Source: Bacteroidaceae bacterium
GTDB taxonomy: Bacteria > Bacteroidota > Bacteroidia > Bacteroidales > Bacteroidaceae
DNA: 10,998 nt
NCBI GenBank assembly: GCA_017557475.1
Contig: JAFYYO010000400.1
Coordinates: forward strand, 1-10,998
Reading direction: 5' to 3'
The position numbers were made by a program, and so were the translations under genes. Below, one piece after another: positions 1-6,595 of the stretch (positions are counted from its first letter, which is position 1; each line of letters starts with the position of its first letter). The notes beneath the pieces were generated by a model, which was given only the letters and a program-made list of their open reading frames with translations, was not told the DNA's origin and made no database searches.

Positions 1-2085
1 AAGCAGAACTCCGACGAACCTGACCGCTACGAGATTCAGCGCTACAAGTCGGATTATGTCTATCAGCAAAACATGCTCTTCCCCCGTATGTACAGCGAAC
101 AGCATGCTGGAGCCTACGAGAGTTGGATGGGAGGCGTAAAGGGAACCGTCAAGACATACGAGCGTTGCGGCGAGATGGTGCAGATTAAGACACCAACGCA
201 GCTCGAGAACTTGCGTTTCTTCCTCAGCTATCAGGTCAACTTCATGTACTGGCGCTACTTCATGTGGAACTTCGCAGGACGCCAGAACGACTTACAAGGC
301 AATGGCGAATGGGAGCATGGCAACTGGATAACAGGCATCCCGTTCCTCGACAACATGCGACTGGGCGACCAAAGCAAGCTGCCAAGCGAACTCCGAGAGA
401 ACAAAGGACATAATGTCTTCTACTGCCTGCCGCTCTTGCTCGGCCTCATCGGTCTGCTCTGGCAACTCTTCAAGAACGACGAGAAGACACAGAACGGCGA
501 AGGCGAAAAGCAATTTGGCATCGTCTTCTTCCTCTTCTTCATGACTGGTCTCGCCATCGTGCTTTACCTTAACCAAACGCCAATGCAGCCTCGTGAACGC
601 GACTATGCATACGCCGGCTCCTTCTACGCTTACTCTATATGGGTAGGTCTCGGAGTGGCAGGCATCGCCTACTACCTGCAGAAGCTGCTGAAGAACGAGA
701 TGGTTTGCGCAGTGCTCAGTTGCCTTTGCGTCCTCGTGCCCATCCAGATGGCAGGGCAAACGTGGGACGACCACGACAGAAGTGGCAGATATACCTGCAG
801 GGACTTCGGCCGCAACTACCTTGAGTCGCTGTCGAAAGGCGACTTCCCAATCATCTATACCAACGGCGACAACGACACCTTCCCTCTTTGGTATGCTCAG
901 GAGACGGAAGGCTTCCGCACCGATGCCCGCGTTTGCAACCTCTCCTATCTGCAGACCGACTGGTACATCGACCAGATGAAGCGTCCGGCCTACGACTCGC
1001 CAGCCGTTCCCATCCACTGGAGCAGGCTTCAGTATGTGGCAGGAACAAGAGAAGGCATCAGCGTCCGACCCGGAACTTTGGAACGACTTATTGAGTCCTA
1101 CAAGGATGACCCAGAAACGCTCCGCAACATCCTTGGTGACGACCCGCATGAACTCACGAGTATCATCGAGAATTGGGTGCTCAGCGACAATCCTGAGTTG
1201 CGCTTCATCCCGACTGACAGCATCGTCCTGACCATCGACAAGGAGGCTGTTCGACGCAGCGGCATGATGATTGCCGGCGACAGCATCCCCGATAAGATGC
1301 ACATTAGCCTCAAGGGCAAACGCGCCGTCTACAAGAGCGAGATGATGATGTACGAGATGATTGCTCAGTGCAACTGGGAACGTCCCATCTACATGGCTAT
1401 GACGGTTGGACCTGAGAACAAGGCTACCGTTCAGGACTTCTTCGTGCAGGAAGGCCTTGCCTATCGTATCACTCCCTTCAACACTACAAAGAGCGGCAAG
1501 AACATCGACACTGAGAAGATGTACGAGAACCTGATGACGCGCTTTACCTTTGGTGGTATCGACAAGCCAGGACTGTACATCGACGAGACCGTGATGCGTA
1601 TGTGCAACACCCATCGCCGCATCTTCTCGCAACTGGCCTCTCGTCTTGTTCAGGAAGGAAAACTTGACAAGGCCGAGAAAGTTGTGGAGAAGGCAGAGGA
1701 GGTCATTCCTCCTACCACGATTCCTCACAGCTATAGCGGCGGCTCACTCGAGTTGGCTCGTGTCTGGAACTCTGTCGGCAGGAAGAAAGAGGCTTGCGAC
1801 ATTGCTTATCCTGTTGCGGTTCAAGCCGCAGAATATCTTGAGTGGTACCTGAACTTGCCTGGCAAGATGCTCCTCCTCAGCGAGAAGGATTGCATGTACT
1901 ACATCTATCAGATGCACGCCGCAGTGGGTATCATGGAGAGTGCCGGCAGCGACAAGACGATAGAGCTTGCTAAGAAGCTCGACCTCTACAACCAGATGCT
2001 TCAAACTCGCCTCTATGGTAGTGTGGGAATGGATGCTGAAGAGGAATCATCCGACTACGAAGAAGACGAGGAAGACACGCTGTAG
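1..2085 (+). CDS. DUF2723 family membrane protein (3' part; possible protein O-mannosyltransferase)
   Basis: The frame is open from base 1, so the gene starts outside the window; the first ATG at 73 is internal. The visible 694 residues have about four hydrophobic membrane segments (near visible residues 138-156, 172-190, 205-227 and 232-249). A large soluble part follows, beginning with a WDDHDRSGRY motif and an IIYTNGDNDTFPLWY-type motif that I associate with DUF2723 proteins of Bacteroidetes. The last third looks alpha-helical and TPR-like, and the protein ends in a strongly acidic tail (EESSDYEEDEEDTL). DUF2723 is related to eukaryotic TMEM260, an O-mannosyltransferase, so a role in envelope protein glycosylation is plausible but inferred. 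The catalytic N-terminal half cannot be seen here. The deacetylase gene follows after 11 bp, suggesting cotranscription. The family call is firm, the activity is not. Confidence 0.85.
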   Translation, partial: KQNSDEPDRYEIQRYKSDYVYQQNMLFPRMYSEQHAGAYESWMGGVKGTVKTYERCGEMVQIKTPTQLENLRFFLSYQVNFMYWRYFMWNFAGRQNDLQGNGEWEHGNWITGIPFLDNMRLGDQSKLPSELRENKGHNVFYCLPLLLGLIGLLWQLFKNDEKTQNGEGEKQFGIVFFLFFMTGLAIVLYLNQTPMQPRERDYAYAGSFYAYSIWVGLGVAGIAYYLQKLLKNEMVCAVLSCLCVLVPIQMAGQTWDDHDRSGRYTCRDFGRNYLESLSKGDFPIIYTNGDNDTFPLWYAQETEGFRTDARVCNLSYLQTDWYIDQMKRPAYDSPAVPIHWSRLQYVAGTREGISVRPGTLERLIESYKDDPETLRNILGDDPHELTSIIENWVLSDNPELRFIPTDSIVLTIDKEAVRRSGMMIAGDSIPDKMHISLKGKRAVYKSEMMMYEMIAQCNWERPIYMAMTVGPENKATVQDFFVQEGLAYRITPFNTTKSGKNIDTEKMYENLMTRFTFGGIDKPGLYIDETVMRMCNTHRRIFSQLASRLVQEGKLDKAEKVVEKAEEVIPPTTIPHSYSGGSLELARVWNSVGRKKEACDIAYPVAVQAAEYLEWYLNLPGKMLLLSEKDCMYYIYQMHAAVGIMESAGSDKTIELAKKLDLYNQMLQTRLYGSVGMDAEEESSDYEEDEEDTL

Positions 2086-2096
2086 TTCCGCAGTCT

Positions 2097-2711
2097 ATGT
2101 TCATCGAACAGCCACCACGAGTCTTCCGTTGGTTCTATCCCCACGCTTTGTGGCGGATCAACCCTGACAGGAAGGCCGTCTATCTCACCTTTGATGACGG
2201 TCCCATCCCTGAGGCGACGCCTTTCATCCTCGACACACTCGACCGCTTCGACGTCAAGGCAACCTTCTTCATGGTGGGTGAGAACGCTGTGAAGTACCCG
2301 CATCTGCTCGAGGAAGTACGCCTTCGTGGTCACGGCATAGGCAATCACACATACAATCACATCTCTGGTGCTCGACACAGACCCTGGACGTATCTAGCCA
2401 ACATCAAGCGAGCCAACGACATCCTACACACCAACCTCTTCCGCCCTCCTCATGGGTGGATCGGTTTGATTCAGTATCGTGTGATTCGCTACTGCGGCTA
2501 CAAAGTCGTGATGTGGGACGTTGTGACGCGCGACTATAGCCGTTTGCTCACGGCCGACGACGTAGTAAATAATGTGAAACGCTACACTCGAAACGGCAGC
2601 ATCATTACTATGCACGACTCGCTCAAGAGCATCGACAAACTCAAGCACGCCTTGCCGGAGATACTCGCTTGGCTGAAACAGGAAGGATATGAGTTCGGCA
2701 TTATTGAATAG
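2097..2711 (+). CDS. Polysaccharide deacetylase family protein (NodB homology domain)
   Basis: This 204-residue protein is a compact NodB/CE4-type hydrolase, a family that removes N-acetyl groups from chitooligosaccharide, peptidoglycan or exopolysaccharide. All expected motifs are in order: TFDDGP at 31-36 (the two Asp include the catalytic base and a metal ligand), HTYNH at 84-88 (metal-binding His pair), RPPHGW at 116-121, VMWDV at 138-142, and ITMHDS at 170-175 with the catalytic His. There is no signal peptide or membrane segment, so a cytoplasmic or unconventional location is likely. Bacteroidetes commonly carry a short version like this one, and the substrate is unknown. It starts 11 bp after the DUF2723 gene, and its last 23 bp overlap the next gene, so the three are probably one transcript. 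Confidence 0.88.
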   Translation: MFIEQPPRVFRWFYPHALWRINPDRKAVYLTFDDGPIPEATPFILDTLDRFDVKATFFMVGENAVKYPHLLEEVRLRGHGIGNHTYNHISGARHRPWTYLANIKRANDILHTNLFRPPHGWIGLIQYRVIRYCGYKVVMWDVVTRDYSRLLTADDVVNNVKRYTRNGSIITMHDSLKSIDKLKHALPEILAWLKQEGYEFGIIE

Positions 2712-3600
2712 CAAAGACATCAAAACCCAGGCCCTGAGCTTGGGTTTTGTCGCATGTGGACTTGCTCAGGCCGAGCCCGTGGCTGAGAACTTTGCCGTCC
2801 GCTACCGCCGTTGGCTGGCTCTCGACTTCTGCGGAGAGATGGATTATATGCGTCGGAATGTCGAGATGCGCCTGAAACCCGACCTCCTTGTGCCTGGAGT
2901 GAAGACGATTGTGAGCCTTGCCATGAACTTCATGCCCGAGTCGCGACAGCCCGCCATCAGTCTTTACGTGCAAGGCCAGGACTATCATGATGTCATGCGA
3001 GAGCGGATGCGAAGGCTCATGGAGGACATGCATCTCGAAGGACGATGCTTTGTCGATACGGCTCCAGTCATGGAGCGTTACTGGGCTTGGAAGAGCGGAA
3101 TAGGGGTCGTCACTAAGAGTGGACTCATCAGCGTGCCAGGTTATGGGCCGACAGTCTTCCTTGGAGAACTCTTTCTGACACAAGAAGCCGACCTCTACGA
3201 CGAGCCGCTACCCGACTCTCTGCCAGAAGAATCAGGATGGGCCTCGCTTTGTCCTGCCCTGACTCCCGAAGGGCTTGATGCCCGCAGATGTATCAGCTAT
3301 CAGACCATCGAGCATCGCGGCCCTCTGCCTGAAGAGATTAAACTTAGCATGACCTTCTACGGATGTGACCGTTGCCTGCGTGCCACGCCCCAATTTGCTG
3401 AGGCAAAACCTACAAACGAGGCTGCTTTCCAGCCCTCCGAAGCACTCCTGCAGATGAAGCCCAGCGACTGGCAAGGCCTCACGGAAGAGCAATACCGAAG
3501 CCTCTTCAAGGGTTCTGCCGTCAAGCGAGCCAAGTTTGACGGTCTGAAACGCAACATCGAGCGTTGGCTCAACCAGTTTAGACTTGGGAATAAAGACTAG
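2689..3600 (+). CDS. QueG-like epoxyqueuosine reductase homologue lacking one [4Fe-4S] site
   Basis: The 303 residues align by eye along the whole length of QueG, the cobalamin and iron-sulfur enzyme that reduces epoxyqueuosine to queuosine in tRNA. Family landmarks: LGFVACGLAQAEPV (18-31), GEMDYMRRN (49-57), LLVPGVKTIVSLAMNF (66-81), QDYHDVMRER (97-106), VDTAPVMER with the conserved Asp at 123, LDARRCISYQTIEHRGPLPEE (196-216) and FKGSAVKRAKFDGLKRNI near the end. The usual CxxCxxCxxxCP motif is reduced to a single Cys-Pro (C188), with roughly ten residues missing. The second motif keeps C201, C226 and C229 but has Thr where the last Cys of the CP pair belongs (residue 233). The normally conserved GxGWxGKN segment reads GIGVVTKS (137-144). 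The frame is intact and base use resembles the neighbours. ATG at 2689 overlaps the deacetylase gene by 23 bp. The family is secure; whether it still makes queuosine is doubtful. Confidence 0.82.
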   Translation: MSSALLNSKDIKTQALSLGFVACGLAQAEPVAENFAVRYRRWLALDFCGEMDYMRRNVEMRLKPDLLVPGVKTIVSLAMNFMPESRQPAISLYVQGQDYHDVMRERMRRLMEDMHLEGRCFVDTAPVMERYWAWKSGIGVVTKSGLISVPGYGPTVFLGELFLTQEADLYDEPLPDSLPEESGWASLCPALTPEGLDARRCISYQTIEHRGPLPEEIKLSMTFYGCDRCLRATPQFAEAKPTNEAAFQPSEALLQMKPSDWQGLTEEQYRSLFKGSAVKRAKFDGLKRNIERWLNQFRLGNKD

Positions 3601-3654
3601 AAGTTTCCTCCCCCACTCCACACGCTATCCCCCGACACGACGTGCCTCGAGGCC

Positions 3655-3742
3655 AGTACCTCCCAGTCAGGATTGCAGTACCTCCACGGTTGTACTCGAG
3701 TACCTCCACGGTGTGACTGAAGTACTCGCCAGAAAGGACCGT
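3655..3742. repeat. Four-unit, 22-bp-phased degenerate tandem array in a convergent gap
   Basis: The stretch 3601-3754 between two converging genes has no credible gene. AGTAC recurs at 3655, 3677, 3699 and 3721, exactly 22 bp apart. The first three units share AGTACCTCC, and units two and three share 14 bases (AGTACCTCCACGGT). The junction of units two and three forms a perfect 12-bp palindrome, GTACTCGAGTAC, at 3692-3703. The other half of each unit is diverged. Function is unknown. Confidence 0.6.
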
Positions 3743-3751
3743 TCGAGTACT
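3721..3751. terminator. Possible bidirectional terminator hairpin
   Basis: AGTACTCG (3721-3728) and CGAGTACT (3744-3751) are perfect inverted arms of 8 bp around a 15-base loop. The hairpin lies 3 bp beyond the stop codon of the PHP gene on the minus strand and about 120 bp beyond the QueG-like gene on the plus strand. No T-run follows in either direction, so this is a weak candidate resting mainly on its position. Confidence 0.25.
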
Positions 3752-3754
3752 GAG

Positions 3755-4471
3755 TCAAATCGCTCCAATATACGTTAGGAAGCGGCCTGCGTCATAGTTC
3801 ATGATGAGTTCGTCAGGGAAGTTTGTCTCCTGCAGAAGCGGCCAAATGAAGCCGTAATTGGCAATATCGTAGCTGATATGAGCGTCGCTGCCCAGCACGA
3901 CAGGCACTTCGTAGCGCTTACAAAGCCGCAATATTTCGAGGTTGTTGGCACGAGCCTTCTCCTTCTTTCGGTTGGGATTGAGGCTGCTGTTATTAATCTC
4001 GAGAAGCGTCTTCGTTTCCTTTGCCGCCAAGACAATCGGCTCGAACAGGAGGTCGGCGGTGCCGTCGCCAGGATGCGAGATAATTTGCGTCCACGGATTT
4101 CTTATGGCAGCCAGCATTCCATCGGTGTTCTCCTCAATCGTTCCTCCTTCCCAGCAGAGCAGATGAATGCCGGCGATTCGGATATCGAGCCGTTGATAAT
4201 GGAACTCATCAAGGTCGAGCGTGCCCTTCGTATCCAAGATGTTCAGCTCAGCGCCAAGCAGGAGACGGAGGTTCCCATGCTGTCGGGGTACCACATGTAA
4301 GTTGCGGAAATAGATAGGGTTGCAAGTTCCAGGAATGCCCGGAGCATGTTCCGTAATGCCGAGAATCTCGAGGTTCTTCTCCTGAGCCGCAGTCACCATC
4401 TCCTGCAGGCTACTGTAAGCGTGCCCACTCATGATGGTGTGCGTGTGAGGATCAAGTGATATCTTCTTCAT
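3755..4471 (-). CDS. PHP-domain phosphoesterase, YcdX-like
   Basis: This 238-residue protein belongs to the PHP (polymerase and histidinol phosphatase) superfamily, closest to E. coli YcdX. Numbering from the ATG at 4471, the metal ligands are complete: H9 and H11 (DPHTHT), H17, H42 (TEHAPG), E75 (GAELNI), H103, H133 (ISHPGDG), D196 and H198 (GSDAH). Up to H133 these sit exactly two residues later than the YcdX ligands H7, H9, H15, H40, E73, H101 and H131, which strongly supports a trinuclear metal site and phosphatase or phosphodiesterase activity. The physiological substrate is not known. A longer frame would begin with TTG at 4477; I prefer ATG because MKKISLDPHTH matches the usual start of the family. 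It is the last gene of the minus-strand unit and overlaps the end of the rluA-like gene by 20 bp, so it is probably translationally coupled. Confidence 0.88.
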   Translation of the reverse strand: MKKISLDPHTHTIMSGHAYSSLQEMVTAAQEKNLEILGITEHAPGIPGTCNPIYFRNLHVVPRQHGNLRLLLGAELNILDTKGTLDLDEFHYQRLDIRIAGIHLLCWEGGTIEENTDGMLAAIRNPWTQIISHPGDGTADLLFEPIVLAAKETKTLLEINNSSLNPNRKKEKARANNLEILRLCKRYEVPVVLGSDAHISYDIANYGFIWPLLQETNFPDELIMNYDAGRFLTYIGAI

Positions 4472-6047
4472 CTTCAAATGTATGTCCTTCTAATGTAATA
4501 CTATAAGCATGCAGCATCAACCTATCTGCAGGTTTCCCGTAAAGTCTGTCGCCGACAATCGGATTGTTCAAACCGAGCGGATGAGCGCAGTGAACTCGTA
4601 ACTGATGGGTGCGTCCAGTAATCGGAGAAAGCTCCAACAGGGCATGACCATCCTTGTTTTCCAAAACCTTATAATGTGTCTGAGCAGGCTTCCCATGCAG
4701 TTTATCGACCATCTGACGAGGGCGGTCGTCGAAGTCGGGACGCAAAGGAAGACTGATTTCTCCCTCCTCTCCGACAGGCATCTCGCGTTCGAGGAGGGCA
4801 TGATAGACCTTTTTGATGCGGTGATGAAGGAAGAGGTCTTGCAGCTCATGATACTTCTCCTCGGTCAAAGCAACGAGCATCAAACCGCTTGTATCCATAT
4901 CGAGTCGATGCACAATAAGAGGTCCTTTTTCCGATGGAATGGCACTTTTTAGGGCATCAAGCACGTTTGGCTGGTCATCTTTACCAGGCACGGAAAGCAG
5001 TCCTGCAGGCTTACTCACAACAGCCAACTCGCCATCATTATAAATAATGTGCAACTGGGAAAGCAACTTCTCTCGGTCTGCAAGCAAGGGATTCGGCTCA
5101 ACATCGAGACCTTGCAGCATATGGCGAAGAATCGGACGGCATTTACTGTTGCACGCAGGGTAGTAATGTCCGTCGAGGCGCAACTCGTCGGAAGGCGACG
5201 CACCCACCCAAAACTCCGCCATACAAAGGGGACGCAAACCCTCTCGATAGGCTGCTTGCAGGAGTCTGGGCGCACAACATTCCCCTGCTCCCGAGGGAGG
5301 AACAACGGGATGGAACAGTTCGAGCAACGACTTCTCTTCGCCTTTGGCATTGAGGAACACGAACTGTCGGAACAGCCATTGTTGCAGGGCGACGCTCCTT
5401 TCATGCCGCTCTTGTTGCAACAACTCGATGTTTTGTTGGGTTTCACGAAGCAAAACTTCATCTTCGGCTATTCGTTTCTCCCAGGACAACTTGAGTCGGC
5501 GGTACTCGGCCTTCTCGAACTGACTTTGACGAACAAGCTGTGCCCCCTTTCCATCCTCCCCCGAGGGGGAAGCATTTTTACGTTGGCGATCCCGCTCTGC
5601 CTTATGTTGTCGCATAAGCTCCTTGAAAGCAGATAGTTCTTCTGCCATCTTCTCGCGCAACGGACTTGGCTTTAGAGTTCGCTGCAACATTTCAATCTGT
5701 TGGTTTAGATTACTGATGGCGGCCTCTTCCTCTTGGAAATAACAGCCGGGAGCCATGAGGTCGAAGACGGGAGGAACAAAGTAATCGTGCTGCGTCCTGC
5801 CGTCGAGTGTGCCGGAAAAGGCAGCGAGGAAGCATCTCTCTTCACCCTTCGAGACCACCAACACCCCAAGCATCTTGCCTTTAGAGAGTTCTTCATGCCA
5901 CTCTGGATGCTGCTCAATATAACTACGAACCTCGTCTGCCGCTGCAACACAAAGTGGATGAGGTTCATAGCAGAAAGGGAAAGTGAACTGCTTAGGAGCA
6001 GCGACTTCCTCAACAGAAACAGGGAGGGGATGAATCGTCACAGCCAT
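4452..6047 (-). CDS. RluA family pseudouridine synthase with long N-terminal extension
   Basis: The C-terminal third (about 330-531) is an RluA-type pseudouridine synthase, which isomerises specific uridines in rRNA or tRNA. It has the entry segment IIYNDGELAVVSKPAGLLSVPG, the catalytic motif HRLDMDTSGLML with Asp383, KKVYHALL, and the late motifs PITGRTHQLRVH and GDRLYG. The first 315 residues are an extension seen in Bacteroidetes members: FPFCYEPHPL near the start, LAAFSGTLDG and VPPVFDLM around 74-99, a charged probable coiled coil at about 105-222, then PPSGAGEC (250-257) and a FYPAC-like segment GHYYPACNSKC (293-303). The cysteines of the last two elements (C257, C258, C299, C303) may form a metal site, which is inference. 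A low-complexity linker (SPSGEDGKG, 160-168) breaks the coiled coil. The RNA target cannot be read from sequence. Its start overlaps the end of the wbqC-like gene by 10 bp. Confidence 0.88.
   Translation of the reverse strand: MAVTIHPLPVSVEEVAAPKQFTFPFCYEPHPLCVAAADEVRSYIEQHPEWHEELSKGKMLGVLVVSKGEERCFLAAFSGTLDGRTQHDYFVPPVFDLMAPGCYFQEEEAAISNLNQQIEMLQRTLKPSPLREKMAEELSAFKELMRQHKAERDRQRKNASPSGEDGKGAQLVRQSQFEKAEYRRLKLSWEKRIAEDEVLLRETQQNIELLQQERHERSVALQQWLFRQFVFLNAKGEEKSLLELFHPVVPPSGAGECCAPRLLQAAYREGLRPLCMAEFWVGASPSDELRLDGHYYPACNSKCRPILRHMLQGLDVEPNPLLADREKLLSQLHIIYNDGELAVVSKPAGLLSVPGKDDQPNVLDALKSAIPSEKGPLIVHRLDMDTSGLMLVALTEEKYHELQDLFLHHRIKKVYHALLEREMPVGEEGEISLPLRPDFDDRPRQMVDKLHGKPAQTHYKVLENKDGHALLELSPITGRTHQLRVHCAHPLGLNNPIVGDRLYGKPADRLMLHAYSITLEGHTFEDEEDIT
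5557..5570. repeat. GC-rich mini-palindrome inside the rluA-like coding region
   Basis: TCCCCC-GA-GGGGGA forms a 6-bp GC-rich stem with a 2-base centre. On the coding (minus) strand it encodes part of the SPSGEDG linker that interrupts the coiled coil. It may be a small repeated element tolerated at a protein linker, or simple low-complexity sequence. Confidence 0.35.
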
Positions 6048-6595
6048 AGTAATCCCTCCGGACCTTGATTAAAGAGCAAATCGACAATGCTGAGATCAGG
6101 CAAAAACCCGTGGCGAGAGGCAAACATTTGGTAATAGGAACGAGCCTCGAAAGGCGGCATCTGCGCAAAAGCATCACCTTCGTACGCGGAAGTGCGAGTA
6201 AAGGGCTTCGAAATGTCGAGCAAAGAGGCAACCAACGCCATGAGTTCTTCGTTGAAATCGGCAAGGAACTCCCACCTTTTAACATAAAAAGGCGCGAATT
6301 CATCGGCATAATACTCGAAGAAAGGAGATTGTCTGTAGCTGCTTTCTAAAGCAATCCAATGCTGATGTCGCCAGTTTCCGTGGTCGCTGATTCGTATGTC
6401 GCGCATCAACGTCTTACCGTCCGACTTAACGACAGGAATGGTAAGGGCGAGCGCACCATTGGGACTGTCTATCCAGCAACGGTTTCGAAGCGTCTGCTTA
6501 GTGAAGTGGTCACAAACCTCAAGCCGCACCTCGTCAGCACGATAGTAAGCACTATAGTGAGAAATCGGGGCGAGATAGCAGCAAGGCAGAAGCAT
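6038..6595 (-). CDS. WbqC-like family protein
   Basis: The 185-residue protein resembles the WbqC-like family: an N-terminal LLPCCYLAPISHYSAYY, then a segment with KQTLRNRCWI and ALTIPVV, a central W-R-H-Q-H-W motif (NWRHQHWIALESSYRQSPFF) and YYADEFAPFY. WbqC proteins are found beside O-antigen or other glycan genes in some bacteria, but no biochemical function is established that I can name. No signal peptide or membrane segment is visible, so it is probably cytoplasmic. Its ATG shares one base with the TAA stop of lepB (TAATG), a typical coupling junction, and its end overlaps the rluA-like gene by 10 bp. Being downstream of lepB in one transcript matches my recollection of Bacteroidales gene order. 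The family call is moderately firm and the function is open. Confidence 0.8.
   Translation of the reverse strand: MLLPCCYLAPISHYSAYYRADEVRLEVCDHFTKQTLRNRCWIDSPNGALALTIPVVKSDGKTLMRDIRISDHGNWRHQHWIALESSYRQSPFFEYYADEFAPFYVKRWEFLADFNEELMALVASLLDISKPFTRTSAYEGDAFAQMPPFEARSYYQMFASRHGFLPDLSIVDLLFNQGPEGLLWL

Noticed and set aside
292..1728. A 478-codon minus-strand open frame opposite the DUF2723 gene.
   Set aside because: The plus-strand frame has clear DUF2723 motifs and membrane segments. The antisense product is low in recognisable motifs and is a shadow of codon bias.
3200..3400. Frameshift or sequencing error as the cause of the missing cysteines in the QueG-like protein.
   Set aside because: Reading the other two frames across 3220-3290 gives no CxxCxxC motif, the flanking family motifs stay in one frame, and the Cys-to-Thr position needs more than one base change.
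3584..3778. A 64-codon plus-strand frame in the convergent gap.
   Set aside because: It starts inside the QueG-like gene, is made of the 22-bp repeat sequence and ends inside the PHP gene; there is no support for coding.
4472..4477. TTG start at 4477 for the PHP gene.
   Set aside because: ATG at 4471 gives the usual short N-terminus before the DPHTHT motif and matches YcdX ligand spacing with a two-residue offset.
5280..5305. Second GC-rich near-palindrome in the rluA-like gene (CTCCC-GA-GGGAG) as another inserted element.
   Set aside because: It encodes PPSGAGEC, which I recognise as a conserved segment of this Bacteroidetes family, so it is probably original coding sequence.
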